From Vibrio sp. SNU_ST1 (lineage in GTDB: Bacteria > Pseudomonadota > Gammaproteobacteria > Enterobacterales > Vibrionaceae), in contig NZ_CP130748.1 in the NCBI RefSeq assembly GCF_030563405.1, positions 1,984,001 to 2,048,000 on the forward strand: a stretch of 64,000 nt of DNA, written 5' to 3'. Below, piece by piece: positions 35,136 to 44,938 of this stretch. The number at the start of each line of letters is the position of its first letter. The first letter of the stretch is position 1. Under the pieces are notes generated by a model. It had not been told where the DNA came from. It was given only the letters and a program-made list of their open reading frames with translations, and made no database searches. Position numbers and translations under genes: made by a program.

Positions 35136-35196
35136 ATCGGCTTCCAGTCTTTGAACTCTAAGTTGCTGCATTTCAAATAAAAGCGATAACTCTTCT

Positions 35197-35222
35197 AAAA
35201 GCGGCTCTCTAGCCGCTTTTTT
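35197..35222 (+). terminator. Terminator of the DUF3943 gene
   Basis: The stem aaaagcggct/agccgctttt with loop ctct, then a T-run. Confidence 0.9.
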
Positions 35223-35386
35223 GTGCCCTACTCTTCATTCTCTTTTTTTGCATCACAGCTTAGTTTCAAAAATTGACACAGGTCAAACATTGTTCGATGT
35301 AACCTTCTACACTGAAATTAAAGAACTTTATCGCGTGATATCAAATATTTAATTAGCAACGAACAATTGAGACTTTGGGGGCTGAT

Positions 35387-35899
35387 ATGAACAGTACATT
35401 TATCGTAAACTTTATCGGACAAGCATCACCAGCAACAATCAAGCAACTTGCTGCGGTTACTCACGAAAACGACGGAAAATGGCTCATCAGTAAAGTTAAC
35501 TTTATTGAAGATCAAGTTGCAGGCGTATTAAAGATTCAACTTCCTGCCATCAACGAATCAATTGTTAAGGATGCTTTCAGTGCCAATGCTGACTTGATCG
35601 TGCAGTTTGTTGATTCAGACCACACTCACAACGCACAAGACACAATACATCACTTACGACTCGACTCTAACGACCGAGCAGGCATCGTCAACGAAGTGAC
35701 ACATGTACTAGACAGACAAGGGATTAGCATTCTAGATATGGATTGCCACCGAGTGTTTATCGCTGGGGGCGGTGGTGTTAGCTCAAGCCTATTTACTTCC
35801 AAGATCGCCGTGAAGTTGCCAATTGAAGTCTTGATTGATGATGTCGTAAATGAATTAGAAACGCTCAGTGAAGATACTCGAGTGATGATTGAGAGTTAA
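35387..35899 (+). CDS. GcvR-like double-ACT-domain protein
   Basis: Regulatory protein of 170 residues with two ACT modules. The first runs 1-75 (TFIVNFIGQASPATIKQLA). The second runs 85-165 and has the clearer glycine-centred turn (LRLDSNDRAGIVNEVTHVLDRQGISI). The architecture is that of GcvR, which binds glycine and restrains GcvA, but the sequence is only distantly similar. No gcv genes are nearby. The ATG at 35387 has a G-rich site (ggggg) just upstream; an in-frame TTG four codons earlier is unlikely. Confidence 0.8.
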   Translation: MNSTFIVNFIGQASPATIKQLAAVTHENDGKWLISKVNFIEDQVAGVLKIQLPAINESIVKDAFSANADLIVQFVDSDHTHNAQDTIHHLRLDSNDRAGIVNEVTHVLDRQGISILDMDCHRVFIAGGGGVSSSLFTSKIAVKLPIEVLIDDVVNELETLSEDTRVMIES

Positions 35900-35909
35900 T
35901 AATCTTAGC

Positions 35910-35937
35910 CTCCTGATGATAAATTCATCATTGGGAG
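35910..35937 (+). terminator. Hairpin after the GcvR-like gene
   Basis: An 11-bp stem ctcctgatgat/atcattgggag with two G-U pairs and a 6-nt loop. There is no T-run, so termination is uncertain. Confidence 0.4.
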
Positions 35938-36090
35938 GATCCCCTCCAGAAAGCCCCTCTCTTACATAACTTACAAAAAACCATATAAAAACACCCGAAA
36001 TACATAACTTAACCATATGAATTCAGGCATTCGTATAATATTTTTGTTACCATATATTATCTTATACAATTTAGTGGCTTAGGTTAAAAC

Positions 36091-37710
36091 ATGGAAAGAA
36101 ATAGGTCGAGTTGGCAGCTCAATACCATCTCAGTAATCCTTCTCATAACGCTATTCAGTGGCTGTAAAAGCGGTCATGAAAATAATAGTAAAACAACGTC
36201 TGCTTCATCATCCAAGATTAGCGTTAGCATCCCTAAAAGTGTTTCGTTTTCTGAACCACAATCAGGGTCGAAGACAGAGTCAATTACCGTTTCTTTTTCC
36301 AAAGCCTTAAGTCAAGAGATCAGTCTAGCTATCACTACTAGTGATATCACGACACGCTCTACTGGTATGTTCAAAAACTACGACGCTATCTCTGCTCAAA
36401 ACGTCAAAGTTTCGGCAGGTGCAACCAGTGCAGTTCTTCCACTAAACCTTATCCATAATAATCTATACGAAGGGAACAAGACCTTTCACTACACCATTAG
36501 CATTAACAACAGTGAAAATTACACACTGTCTAACAAACAAACTACAATCACCATCAATGATAGTGATGTTCAGCCCACGGTAAGATTTAACAAAGGGTTA
36601 AGTACCGTTGTAGAGGGCGACAGCATTATTCAAAAAGTGGAACTAAGCCACTACACCTCTAAAGACGTTACGCTGACTCTCGCTCAAACGGGCATCGCCA
36701 CCGCTAAAGACTTTAGCGTTGATATCGCTGGTTCAAGTATCAAGATACCCGCTGAAACCCTTTCAACAAGCATCAAGTTTTCTGCGATTGCTGACAGCTT
36801 CAATGAAGGCGGAGAATCCGTCATCTACACTATCGCTAGCGCAGGAAACGCGGCTATCGATGCTAAGAAAAACTCGCTTGCGTTCTATATACCCGGACAG
36901 AAAAGCTTCAACGATACTGGTTATGTTACCTATTTCGATGGCACAGCTTACGACAGCGTCACTCCACCAGCAACACACCCGAATCAAGATGCCGATTTTG
37001 GTTTAGATAAAACGGATGGAAGCGAACACTCTGATGGTGCATATGGATTCCGCTACACCAAGATTGATGCGAATGCTAATCCAGTAAGTTCATCAGCCTC
37101 TAGCTGGCGTTGTGTAAAAGATGAACGCACAGGTTTGTATATTGAAAACAAACAAGCCGCTAAAGCTCTGCCTACGACAAGCGCCATCGAAGATTGGGTG
37201 AAAAAACACAAGCTAGATGCCAACGCAAACCCTTACCTTTGGGGAGCGGAATCAAGCTCTTGGCGAAGTGCTTCATACACCTACACTTGGTATGACTCCG
37301 ATGCAACCACCAATGGCGGTTATGCAGGGGCGCCTAACGACCTCCTGTACAATGAAGGACCAATATCTTCTCAATGCGCTTATCCCAATGACAAGTCAGG
37401 CAACCGCTATTGTAATACCAGTAGCTATATTAATGCCCTAAACAGTTATGCCATCTGTGGTATTACCGATTGGCGTCTGCCCTCTCCTATTGAGGCACGT
37501 TCATTCATTAACTTCAATGTGGGCAGCAAGCCATCAAATGGCGTGGACTTCTTCCCTAACCTAGGTAGCAAGATTTTTACAAAAACAAGCTCAGTAAAAC
37601 AAAATGGTAGCGTGCGATGCGTTGATACGACAACGGGTGAACTAAAGCTTTGCAATAAAAACATTTTTAGCTCTGCGGGTATTGTCGCTGTGAGCGGAGG
37701 CTTAGATTAA
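36091..37710 (+). CDS. Lipoprotein with Calx-beta-like domains and a DUF1566 domain
   Basis: Secreted lipoprotein of 539 residues; no named homologue recognised. The signal ends in the lipobox LFSGC near residue 27. A Ser/Thr-rich linker is followed by two Calx-beta-like modules at about 45-155 and 158-270, the second with the typical VVEGDS and FNEGGES turns. The C-terminal half (about 275-539) is a DUF1566/Lcl-type domain with paired cysteines (SSWRCVKDERTGLYIENK, CGITDWRLPSPIEARS, GSVRCVDTTTGE). Its stop overlaps the start of the next DUF1566 gene by one base. A surface adhesion or matrix role is inferred from domain type only. Confidence 0.85.
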   Translation: MERNRSSWQLNTISVILLITLFSGCKSGHENNSKTTSASSSKISVSIPKSVSFSEPQSGSKTESITVSFSKALSQEISLAITTSDITTRSTGMFKNYDAISAQNVKVSAGATSAVLPLNLIHNNLYEGNKTFHYTISINNSENYTLSNKQTTITINDSDVQPTVRFNKGLSTVVEGDSIIQKVELSHYTSKDVTLTLAQTGIATAKDFSVDIAGSSIKIPAETLSTSIKFSAIADSFNEGGESVIYTIASAGNAAIDAKKNSLAFYIPGQKSFNDTGYVTYFDGTAYDSVTPPATHPNQDADFGLDKTDGSEHSDGAYGFRYTKIDANANPVSSSASSWRCVKDERTGLYIENKQAAKALPTTSAIEDWVKKHKLDANANPYLWGAESSSWRSASYTYTWYDSDATTNGGYAGAPNDLLYNEGPISSQCAYPNDKSGNRYCNTSSYINALNSYAICGITDWRLPSPIEARSFINFNVGSKPSNGVDFFPNLGSKIFTKTSSVKQNGSVRCVDTTTGELKLCNKNIFSSAGIVAVSGGLD

Positions 37711-38252
37711 TGAAATTCCATATATGCTTAGGGGCTCTGACCGCCTTACTGTGCGGTAACGTATTGGCACAAACGTGTGTAACGACACAGCCAGCTTCTA
37801 TTAAAGATGGGCAGTTTATTGACCGTAAAGATGGCACATTATTGGACGTTACCACTAATTTACTTTGGTCTAAATGCAACTTAGGTGAGAGCTACAGCTC
37901 GGTAAAAGGTACGTGTGATGGAACAGCGCTTAAGTACAAAAGCTGGCAAGATGCACTCAATGCAACTAAAGATACAAGCCTGACGACGATTGCTAGTCAA
38001 ACGGGCTTTCGCTTGCCAAATATCAAAGAACTCAGTTCAATCGTTGAGTATCGCTGCACTAAACCGGCCATTAACCTTACACATTTCCCTACGACAACCA
38101 ATGAGCCTTACTGGACGAACACCCCAGACGCACACAAAATTAACACTGCCTATGATGGTTTGATCATTGATTTCGAAGAGGCTCTGGAAACGATTATAGA
38201 TCCAAGTAACCCCCCTTCTCCTCTGATTAGATTAGTTAAGCCATTTAACTAG
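37710..38252 (+). CDS. Secreted DUF1566 protein, coupled partner
   Basis: A 180-residue exported protein with a signal peptide (CLGALTALLCGNVLA) and one DUF1566/Lcl domain. Landmarks are TNLLWSKCNLGES, a central WQDALNA helix, the family signature GFRLPNIKELSSIVEYRC, and a terminal IRLVKPF. Start and upstream stop share TAATG, so production is coupled to the larger lipoprotein, hinting at a complex of the two. It has several Cys, probably disulfide-bonded. Function unknown. Confidence 0.85.
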   Translation: MKFHICLGALTALLCGNVLAQTCVTTQPASIKDGQFIDRKDGTLLDVTTNLLWSKCNLGESYSSVKGTCDGTALKYKSWQDALNATKDTSLTTIASQTGFRLPNIKELSSIVEYRCTKPAINLTHFPTTTNEPYWTNTPDAHKINTAYDGLIIDFEEALETIIDPSNPPSPLIRLVKPFN

Positions 38253-38270
38253 TTTTAAAGGAAAACAAAA

Positions 38271-38292
38271 AGAGCAGCTCATTGGCTGCTCT
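38271..38292. terminator. Bidirectional terminator
   Basis: The stem agagcagc/gctgctct is flanked by A5 and T5. It serves the DUF1566 pair and leftward nspC. Confidence 0.85.
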
Positions 38293-38319
38293 TTTTATTA
38301 TTCTGAAGCGATGACTCAG

Positions 38320-39453
38320 TTATTGAACTGACCATTGTGACAGAGAACGCTTGAAGTCTTCATAGCCAAATTCATTCAGTTTTTGAATTTCGCCATTGCT
38401 GCGCTCGCAATAAATCGATGGCATCTTTAGCCCATTGAACCAGTTCAGTTTCACCATGGTATAACCTGCACTATCCAATAGGTGCAGCTTTTGGCCAATC
38501 TTCAGCGGCTCGTCAAAGCTCGCTTCGCAGAATTGATCGCCCGCCAGACATGAACACGAACCAATCACGTAGTCATGACTTCCGTGTTCAGACGCTTCCA
38601 ATACCGATGCAGGCTCGTTGTAGATAAGCGTGTCAAGGCGATGAGCTTCGGTTGCCGAATCGACAATTGCCGTTTTCTTCACGTTCTCTACGATATCAAC
38701 CACAGTCACAACTAAGTCAGTCGTCTTAGTAATGATGGCTTCACCCGGTTCAAGGTACATCTGCACGCCGTGCTTTTCAGAGAAGGCTTTTAGCGCAAGG
38801 CCCAGTTTCTCGATGTCATAGCCCGGCCATGTGAAGAACACACCACCGCCCATGCTCACCCAGTCCAACTTATCTAAGTGCTCACCAAACTGTTCTGAAA
38901 TTGAATCAAGCAGGCCGATAAATGCATCGACGTCTTTGTTCTCACAGTTCATGTGGAACATCACACCATTGATCTCATCGAAGATCTCAGGCTTGATGTG
39001 ATCAGCTTGCACACCCAAACGAGAGTACTGACGCGCAGGGTTTGCTAAGTCTTGCCCTGCATAGCTCACGCCTGGGTTTAAACGCAAACCCAGCGAAGCC
39101 TTACCTTCAACGATATGTCGGTACGCCGCGAACTGGCTTTGTGAATTGAAGATCATCTTGTCGCAGATATCAGCAACTTCTCTCACGTCATCTTCGCTGT
39201 AACCCACACTGTAAGCATGCGTTTCACCACCAAAGGTTTCGTGGCCAAGTTTTACTTCGTATGGACCAGAGCTGGTCGTGCCATCGAGGTAAGGTTTGAT
39301 GATGTCAAACACACCCCATGTAGAGAAACACTTGAGTGCCAATACCAACTTCACACCTGAAATCTCTTTCAGCTGCTTGGCTATCTCTAAATTCGCAATC
39401 AACTTCTCTTCGTTGATCATGAAATAAGGCGTTTTTAGTTCGTTGTTTTGCAT
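38320..39453 (-). CDS. nspC: Carboxynorspermidine decarboxylase
   Basis: PLP enzyme of the alanine-racemase-fold decarboxylases that converts carboxynorspermidine to norspermidine, the last step of the Vibrio triamine pathway. The 377 residues show the PLP lysine in [12 protein letters not shown], the [16 protein letters not shown] phosphate-binding glycine loop and the partner-subunit Cys motif [13 protein letters not shown]. It is the third gene of the operon, 189 nt after the synthase gene. Norspermidine feeds biofilm signalling in V. cholerae via NspS/MbaA. Confidence 0.95.
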   Translation of the reverse strand: MQNNELKTPYFMINEEKLIANLEIAKQLKEISGVKLVLALKCFSTWGVFDIIKPYLDGTTSSGPYEVKLGHETFGGETHAYSVGYSEDDVREVADICDKMIFNSQSQFAAYRHIVEGKASLGLRLNPGVSYAGQDLANPARQYSRLGVQADHIKPEIFDEINGVMFHMNCENKDVDAFIGLLDSISEQFGEHLDKLDWVSMGGGVFFTWPGYDIEKLGLALKAFSEKHGVQMYLEPGEAIITKTTDLVVTVVDIVENVKKTAIVDSATEAHRLDTLIYNEPASVLEASEHGSHDYVIGSCSCLAGDQFCEASFDEPLKIGQKLHLLDSAGYTMVKLNWFNGLKMPSIYCERSNGEIQKLNEFGYEDFKRSLSQWSVQ

Positions 39454-39503
39454 GTTAATACCTTGCGGCCCTCGAGTTCACGAAGGCACATGATAATCGA
39501 ACA

Positions 39504-39527
39504 AAGCCGACGCTGATGCATCGGCTT
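39504..39527 (-). promoter_or_regulatory. Intercistronic hairpin before nspC
   Basis: A 7-bp stem aagccga/tcggctt with a 10-nt loop, in the 189-bp gap between the synthase and nspC. No T-run. Confidence 0.4.
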
Positions 39528-39642
39528 GTAATTATACGTTCTTGTCATTCGCAGAACTTTGCCCTTGTAGCTAGGACATCGCACGGAGTTTACAAATGTA
39601 AATGAGCACGATGGACAACGCAACGAGGGCAAAGAGCCAGAA

Positions 39643-40893
39643 TTACTTCAAAGTATGGATCAGAGGTAAACCGGCTGTCGGCTCTAGCTCTTGAACGTGC
39701 CAATCTAGACCGATCTCAGGCATCGTTGCTAGGAACGGGTCTGGGTTTAGCTGTTCCATGTTGAATACGCCTTTATCAGCCCATTCACCACGGAAGAACT
39801 GAAGTGCAGCAGTAATCGCTGGTACACCGGTTGTGTAAGAAATCGCTTGGTGCTCTACGTCTTCGTAAGCCACTTCGTGGTCTGCGTTATTGTAGATAAA
39901 TACGCTGCGCTCTTTACCGTCTTTCTTACCTTGAACCCAAGTACCGATACACGTTAAACCTGTGTAACCTGGAGCTAAAGAGGTTGGATCTGGTAATAGT
40001 GCTTTAAGAACATGTAGAGGCTGAACCACAGTGCCATCGTGCAATGTTAGCGGATCTGGGCTTAGAAGGCCGATATCACGCATGCAATTGAAGTAGTTCA
40101 GGTATGCATCACCAAAGCCCATCCAAAATTCGATACGCTTAGCTGGGATGAACTCTTTCATTGAACGAACTTCATCGTGCGCCATTGAGTAAACTTTGTG
40201 AGAACCACAGTTCGGGAATTCAAACTCAAGCATACGAGAGTGACAAGGTACTTGTTTCCACTCTTCATTTTCCCAGTAGAAAGAATCGCCTTGGATCTCA
40301 AGCATGTTGGTTTCTGGGTCAAAGTTTGTCGCAAACTTCTTGCCGTGGTCGCCGGCATTCACGTCCATTACATCAATTGAGTCAATCTCATCGAATAAGT
40401 GCTTAACGGCGTACGCAGCAAAGATTGATACCACACCAGGATCGAAACCAGCACCAAGAATACCTGTGATGCCCGCTTCAGCGAACTTCTCACGGTAGCC
40501 CCACTGCCAATCATAAGCTTGTGGTACTTGTTGGCCTTCAGAACATAGATCAACCGCTACCGATGTATCTAGGTAAGAGACTTTCGATTGGTAACACGCT
40601 TCCATGATCGCCATGTTTACCCAAGGAGGACCAGCGTTGATCACTAGATCCGGCTTAACTTCTTTAATCAAAGCAACAAGCGCATCAACATCGTCAGCGT
40701 CTACTGAGCGTGCTTCTAGTTTCTTAGTTGAATCTTTAAGGTTGTTTTTGCCCTTGATAGATTCGATGATTTTTTCACATTTCGCAATTGTACGAGAAGC
40801 GATTGTGATATCACCCAGAACTTCGTTATTTTGTGCTGCTTTATGTGCAACAACCCAACCAACGCCGCCTGCACCAATTTGTAGAATAGCCAT
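39643..40893 (-). CDS. Carboxynorspermidine synthase (saccharopine dehydrogenase family)
   Basis: NADPH-dependent enzyme joining diaminopropane and aspartate semialdehyde to carboxynorspermidine. The 416 residues begin with the Rossmann motif LQIGAGGVGWVVAHKAA. VINAGPPWVNMAIMEAC and DTSVAVD follow, then the GILGAGFDPGVVSIFAAYA region of the catalytic domain. It lies 8 nt after the upstream aminotransferase/decarboxylase gene. The order fusion-synthase-nspC matches V. cholerae VC1625-VC1624-VC1623. Confidence 0.95.
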   Translation of the reverse strand: MAILQIGAGGVGWVVAHKAAQNNEVLGDITIASRTIAKCEKIIESIKGKNNLKDSTKKLEARSVDADDVDALVALIKEVKPDLVINAGPPWVNMAIMEACYQSKVSYLDTSVAVDLCSEGQQVPQAYDWQWGYREKFAEAGITGILGAGFDPGVVSIFAAYAVKHLFDEIDSIDVMDVNAGDHGKKFATNFDPETNMLEIQGDSFYWENEEWKQVPCHSRMLEFEFPNCGSHKVYSMAHDEVRSMKEFIPAKRIEFWMGFGDAYLNYFNCMRDIGLLSPDPLTLHDGTVVQPLHVLKALLPDPTSLAPGYTGLTCIGTWVQGKKDGKERSVFIYNNADHEVAYEDVEHQAISYTTGVPAITAALQFFRGEWADKGVFNMEQLNPDPFLATMPEIGLDWHVQELEPTAGLPLIHTLK

Positions 40894-40901
40894 AGTATTA
40901 A

Positions 40902-43829
40902 TTACCCTTGTTGTTCTGCTAGCTCAGTGGCTAGAGTTTGAATTTTGTTAATTAGAGAATTGAAATCTGATGTCGTTAAGCACGGATTTAAGATAGTAAA
41001 TTTCAGCGCGCTTTTACCGTCGACGACTGTTTCGCCAAGAACTGCAACACCACGAGTCAGCGCTTCCAGTCTTAACGTTTGATTCAGTTTGTCCAAATCC
41101 GTAGCGCTGTCTTCTGATTGCCCATTGCTAGGCACCGAACGAAACAGCACTGTTGATAGTGAAGGCTCCGCGAGTAGCTCTAAGTCAGCTTGGTTTTGAA
41201 TAAGGTCTGCCACTTCTAGCGTTTGCTCTAGAAGATGGTCGTACATATCACCCAGTTGCTTTGGCCCAACGCTTTGCATCGTCATGAAGACTTTCAGTGC
41301 ATCGAAACGCTTGGTGGTCGCGATAGACTTATCGACTAGATTTGGCAGCTCATCGTGCTCGCGATTCAAGTAATCTGCGTGATGCAGTAAGTACTTAAAG
41401 TTCGCTTTGTCTTTCAGAAGCACAGCACCACAACTGATGGTTTGGAAGAACAACTTGTGGAAGTCGACACTCACTGAGTCCGCTTTTTCGATACCTTTCA
41501 AACGAGCTTTGTGGCTGCTTAAAATAAGAGCGCCGCCATAAGCACTGTCGACATGGAACCAAAGGTCTTGTTGGTTTGCGATGTCAGCAATCACTTCAAG
41601 GTCATCAATAGCACCGTGATCGGTTGTACCCGCAGTACCGACAACAGCAAAAGGAATCAACCCTTGAGCTTTAAGTGCTTTTACTTCTGCATCTAGCAAG
41701 TCAGGCTTGATAGTGCCATTTTCATTGGTTTCAACACAGCACACTGCAGCTTCACCCAACCCGAGCAGAGATGCAGACTTTTGAACCGTGAAGTGAGATT
41801 TCTTTGAACATAAGATACGCAGCTTGCTCGCGTATTCTGGCAAGCCAAGCTTTTGAATTGAGTGACCATTGTACTTATCGGCAACCCAGTCTCTCGCAAG
41901 CAATAAACCCATTAGGTTACTTTGCGTGCCACCACTGGTGAAAACGCCGTCAGCTTGTGCGCCAAGTTGGTATTTGTCACACATCCAATCCACGACGCGC
42001 TGCTCAACATAAGTCGCAGCCGATGCTTGATCCCATGAATCCATTGATTGATTCAACGCCGCGATAATGGATTCCGCAGCTACCGAAGCCATAAGAGGAG
42101 GCGTGTGAAGGTGTGCAATACAATCTGGGTGTTGCACAAAGATAGAGTTAGCTGCCACTAAGTCAGCCGTGCTATCCACAACATCAACCAAAGCGTGTTG
42201 GTTGTTATCGAGGTCGACAGCATTGATAGCTGCTTCTAGCACTTTTGGTTCTAAACCCGAATAAGGGGTTTCAACCTGTTCAAAAACAGCTTTCATCGCT
42301 TGAGTAGTTTGATTCATCACGTTAGCAAATTCGTTACTACCGCCTAAACCCGTCTGGATGAAATGCTTGTTCCATTCTTGGTTTGTTTGCTCACTTGAAG
42401 CTTGGTCTTGTTGTGAACCACCACCAGCAGCGATGATGGCTTCTTCCATCACGCGGAGTGCAAAGTCGATCTGCTCAAAAGAGATAATCATTGGTGGAAG
42501 GAAGCGAATAACCGAACCATCACGGCCACCCTTTTCGACCATCAAGCCACGCTCTAGTGCTGCTCGTTGAATCGCTAGAGTTAACTCGCCGTCTGATTGT
42601 GGTTCGCCAAACTTGTTAAGCTCACCATTTGGTTGCTTGATCTCAGCGCCAAGCATCAGGCCTTTACCACGAACTTCAGCAATACAGTTCACGCGAGATT
42701 GAATCTTCTCAAGCCCATGACGTAAATATTGGCCTGCGATGTTCGCGTGCTCAACCAAACCATCACGTTCGATGATTTCCAACGCCTTAGCGCCAGATAC
42801 CATTGCCAACTGATTACCACGGAATGTGCCGGTGTGCTCACCCGCTTTCCAAGTATCAATGCTCTTATCGAACACAAGCAACGACATTGGCAGTCCGCCA
42901 CCAATCGCTTTAGACAAGCACAAAATATCTGGATTAACACCTGATTCTTCAAACGCAAAGCGATGGCCGGTTTTACCCACACCACACTGAATTTCATCAA
43001 AGATCAGTAGGATGCCATGCTCATCACAGATGCGACGTAGACCTTGTAGCCAAGATGCTGGAGCTGGAATCACACCGCCCTCACCTTGTACTGGCTCAAC
43101 GATCATCGCGGCAGGTTTCATGATGCCAGATTCGTCGTCATTCAAAATACGCTCGATGTAACGAATGCTTGCGTTAGCACCCGCCTCACCACCAATGCCA
43201 AACGGGCAACGAAGGTTGTATGGGAAAGGCATGAAATGTACGTCAGACATTAAGCCGCTACGACGTTCTTTAGTGCCAAGGTTACCCATCATGCCCATAG
43301 TGCCGTTAGTCATGCCATGGTAAGCACCACGGAAAGCAAACATGGTGTTACGACCTGTAGTTTGCTTGGCTAGCTTGATAGCCGCTTCCACAGCATCAGC
43401 GCCAGATGGGCCACAGAATTGAAGAACCGAGTTCGTTGAAAAGTCTTGAGGAAGAAAAGCTTTAACTCGCTTGATAAAGGTCTCTTTTGCTTGAGTCGTG
43501 ATATCAAGAGTCTGGTATGGCAAACCTGAATCGAGTTGGTCTTTAAGTGCTTGGTTAATCTCAGGGTGGTTGTAACCCAGAGAAAGTGTACCTGCACCGG
43601 CTAAGCAATCGAGAAAGAGTTGGCCACGAGTATCTTCAACTAAAGCGCCACATGCTCGTTTAATAGCAATAGGCAGGCGTCTTGGATAAGAACGAACATC
43701 CGACTCATGCTGTTCTTGCTCTAGCAAAATAGCGTCAGGTGTTAGGTCGTGCGTTCCCTCTAAGATAGGAACCATAGTTGAAAATGAATTTGCGATAGTA
43801 TTGATATCGACTTCAAAGGCGGTAGTCAT
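40902..43829 (-). CDS. Fused L-2,4-diaminobutyrate aminotransferase / decarboxylase
   Basis: Bifunctional PLP protein of 975 residues making 1,3-diaminopropane. Residues about 25-480 are a class-III aminotransferase forming DABA from aspartate semialdehyde (LLIFDEIQCGVGKTG and the PLP Lys in LSKAIGGGLPM). Residues about 510-975 are a group-II decarboxylase of DABA (WFHVDSAYGGAL and the PLP Lys in DFHKLFFQ). A Gln/Ser-rich linker (GGGSQQDQASSEQTNQ) joins them. The start at 43829 has aagggga 6 nt upstream; the frame extends 15 codons further without need. It is first in the norspermidine operon. Confidence 0.95.
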   Translation of the reverse strand: MTTAFEVDINTIANSFSTMVPILEGTHDLTPDAILLEQEQHESDVRSYPRRLPIAIKRACGALVEDTRGQLFLDCLAGAGTLSLGYNHPEINQALKDQLDSGLPYQTLDITTQAKETFIKRVKAFLPQDFSTNSVLQFCGPSGADAVEAAIKLAKQTTGRNTMFAFRGAYHGMTNGTMGMMGNLGTKERRSGLMSDVHFMPFPYNLRCPFGIGGEAGANASIRYIERILNDDESGIMKPAAMIVEPVQGEGGVIPAPASWLQGLRRICDEHGILLIFDEIQCGVGKTGHRFAFEESGVNPDILCLSKAIGGGLPMSLLVFDKSIDTWKAGEHTGTFRGNQLAMVSGAKALEIIERDGLVEHANIAGQYLRHGLEKIQSRVNCIAEVRGKGLMLGAEIKQPNGELNKFGEPQSDGELTLAIQRAALERGLMVEKGGRDGSVIRFLPPMIISFEQIDFALRVMEEAIIAAGGGSQQDQASSEQTNQEWNKHFIQTGLGGSNEFANVMNQTTQAMKAVFEQVETPYSGLEPKVLEAAINAVDLDNNQHALVDVVDSTADLVAANSIFVQHPDCIAHLHTPPLMASVAAESIIAALNQSMDSWDQASAATYVEQRVVDWMCDKYQLGAQADGVFTSGGTQSNLMGLLLARDWVADKYNGHSIQKLGLPEYASKLRILCSKKSHFTVQKSASLLGLGEAAVCCVETNENGTIKPDLLDAEVKALKAQGLIPFAVVGTAGTTDHGAIDDLEVIADIANQQDLWFHVDSAYGGALILSSHKARLKGIEKADSVSVDFHKLFFQTISCGAVLLKDKANFKYLLHHADYLNREHDELPNLVDKSIATTKRFDALKVFMTMQSVGPKQLGDMYDHLLEQTLEVADLIQNQADLELLAEPSLSTVLFRSVPSNGQSEDSATDLDKLNQTLRLEALTRGVAVLGETVVDGKSALKFTILNPCLTTSDFNSLINKIQTLATELAEQQG

Positions 43830-44698
43830 AAAAGTCCCCTTGAATGTGTTCATACTCACCTCCATCACACGCAATTACCCACCAGCCCTCTTTAAATTTG
43901 GAGAGAGTTCATAGTGAAACACGCGTATTGTCTAGAAATGAGATATAGCTGTACGCTCGCATAAGTCAAATGACGAATACGAAATTAGGCCGTCTTAGGA
44001 CAGCAGAAATTAGTTAGCGTGAGCTCAAGGTTCAGTAATGCTACTGTTTTGAAGAATTGGACATTTATGCAGTATCGGACAGCTATGAAGAACTGGCCCT
44101 TTTGGAAATGCAGAGCTGATTAGCAATGTTGTTATTAGTGTGTTCAATGTTGGGTTTCCCATTAGCATGGCGAATTGCGCCATAAGTATCCCGTCTATCA
44201 GCTAAAGGCTAGCTGATACCTACCCTACGTAATGTCCCAATCAGCAAGAATGGTCACTACGCGTATCCCCCAGAAGCAATCACGGCTCTTTTTGAGCATC
44301 GGCAATTCCGAGATTGTTCGAAAAATAACATAAAGTGAAATGAACGATCAATAGTTTTTAATAATGACTTAAGAAATAAGAGCAATGATTGAGCAATTGC
44401 TGTAATAATCATCAATCTTGCCTTTAAAAACCCCTGGTTCACTCGTTCCTCATGCCCGAGGATGGCGACTTGAACATACAAATGCTAGTACGGTGACTAT
44501 AATGCTGCTTACCGCTCCCCCCTATGCCATTCCCTAATACGAGGGCGATGTGGGGTTATAAACGTTGCTAGAGATATTTTGAGGTCATCGCCTCTTTCCG
44601 TCATTCCATAGCACAAGGAACGAGCTCATAAGGAATCTCGCTTTTAAAAACTAACTTGCTTGCGAAATTTTGAGTGAAGGTTCGAACAAGAAGAGTAC
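43830..44698. other. Gene-free region upstream of the norspermidine operon
   Basis: Nearly 870 bp with no supportable gene. It should contain the operon promoter. A 9-bp perfect hairpin tatcagcta/tagctgata lies at 44196-44218, and a smaller one (atggcg/cgccat) near 44167. The stretch 44430-44640 carries sequence such as ctcgttcctcatgcccgagg and gtcattccatagcacaagga, which resembles degenerate Vibrio intergenic repeats. A 74-codon minus frame at 44257-44481 has no good start site and overlaps this repeat-like sequence. Confidence 0.5.
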
Positions 44699-44877
44699 TT
44701 ATACCAATCGTAGTAAATAACTGGTCACCCTAGCTTGTTAAAAACCTCGATAACTTCGTTAGAATTTTTGATTGTAGAATAACTACTTATCGAAACTTCT
44801 TATCGAGAAGAGCAGCCTTGTTCTCAAGCTTTTTTCCTACGCTATGTTTGATCACTTACTTACTGTGATTGGTATTA
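44699..44877. mobile_element. MITE-like element with 22-bp terminal inverted repeats
   Basis: A 179-bp unit bounded by inverted repeats that agree in 18 of 22 positions: left end ttataccaatcgtagtaa (44699 on), right end inverted taataccaatcacagtaa (44877 back). Internal inverted sequences ctcgataa (44746) and ttatcgag (44800) let most of the element fold on itself. It encodes nothing. The end sequence ATACCAATC is familiar from dispersed repeats of vibrios. It lies just after the tRNA operon terminator. Confidence 0.7.
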
Positions 44878-44904
44878 CACGTAAAAGCTAAACACCAGAA
44901 ACCA

Positions 44905-44934
44905 AAAAGCCCGAACATTTCTGTTCGGGCTTTT
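44905..44934 (-). terminator. Terminator of the tRNA operon
   Basis: A 13-bp perfect stem aaaagcccgaaca/tgttcgggctttt with loop tttc, T-rich after it on the minus strand. Confidence 0.9.
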
Positions 44935-44938
44935 AATT

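Noticed and set aside
44257-44481. 74-codon minus-strand frame in the gene-free kilobase
   Set aside because: It overlaps repeat-like sequence, has no ribosome-binding site and no recognisable domain.
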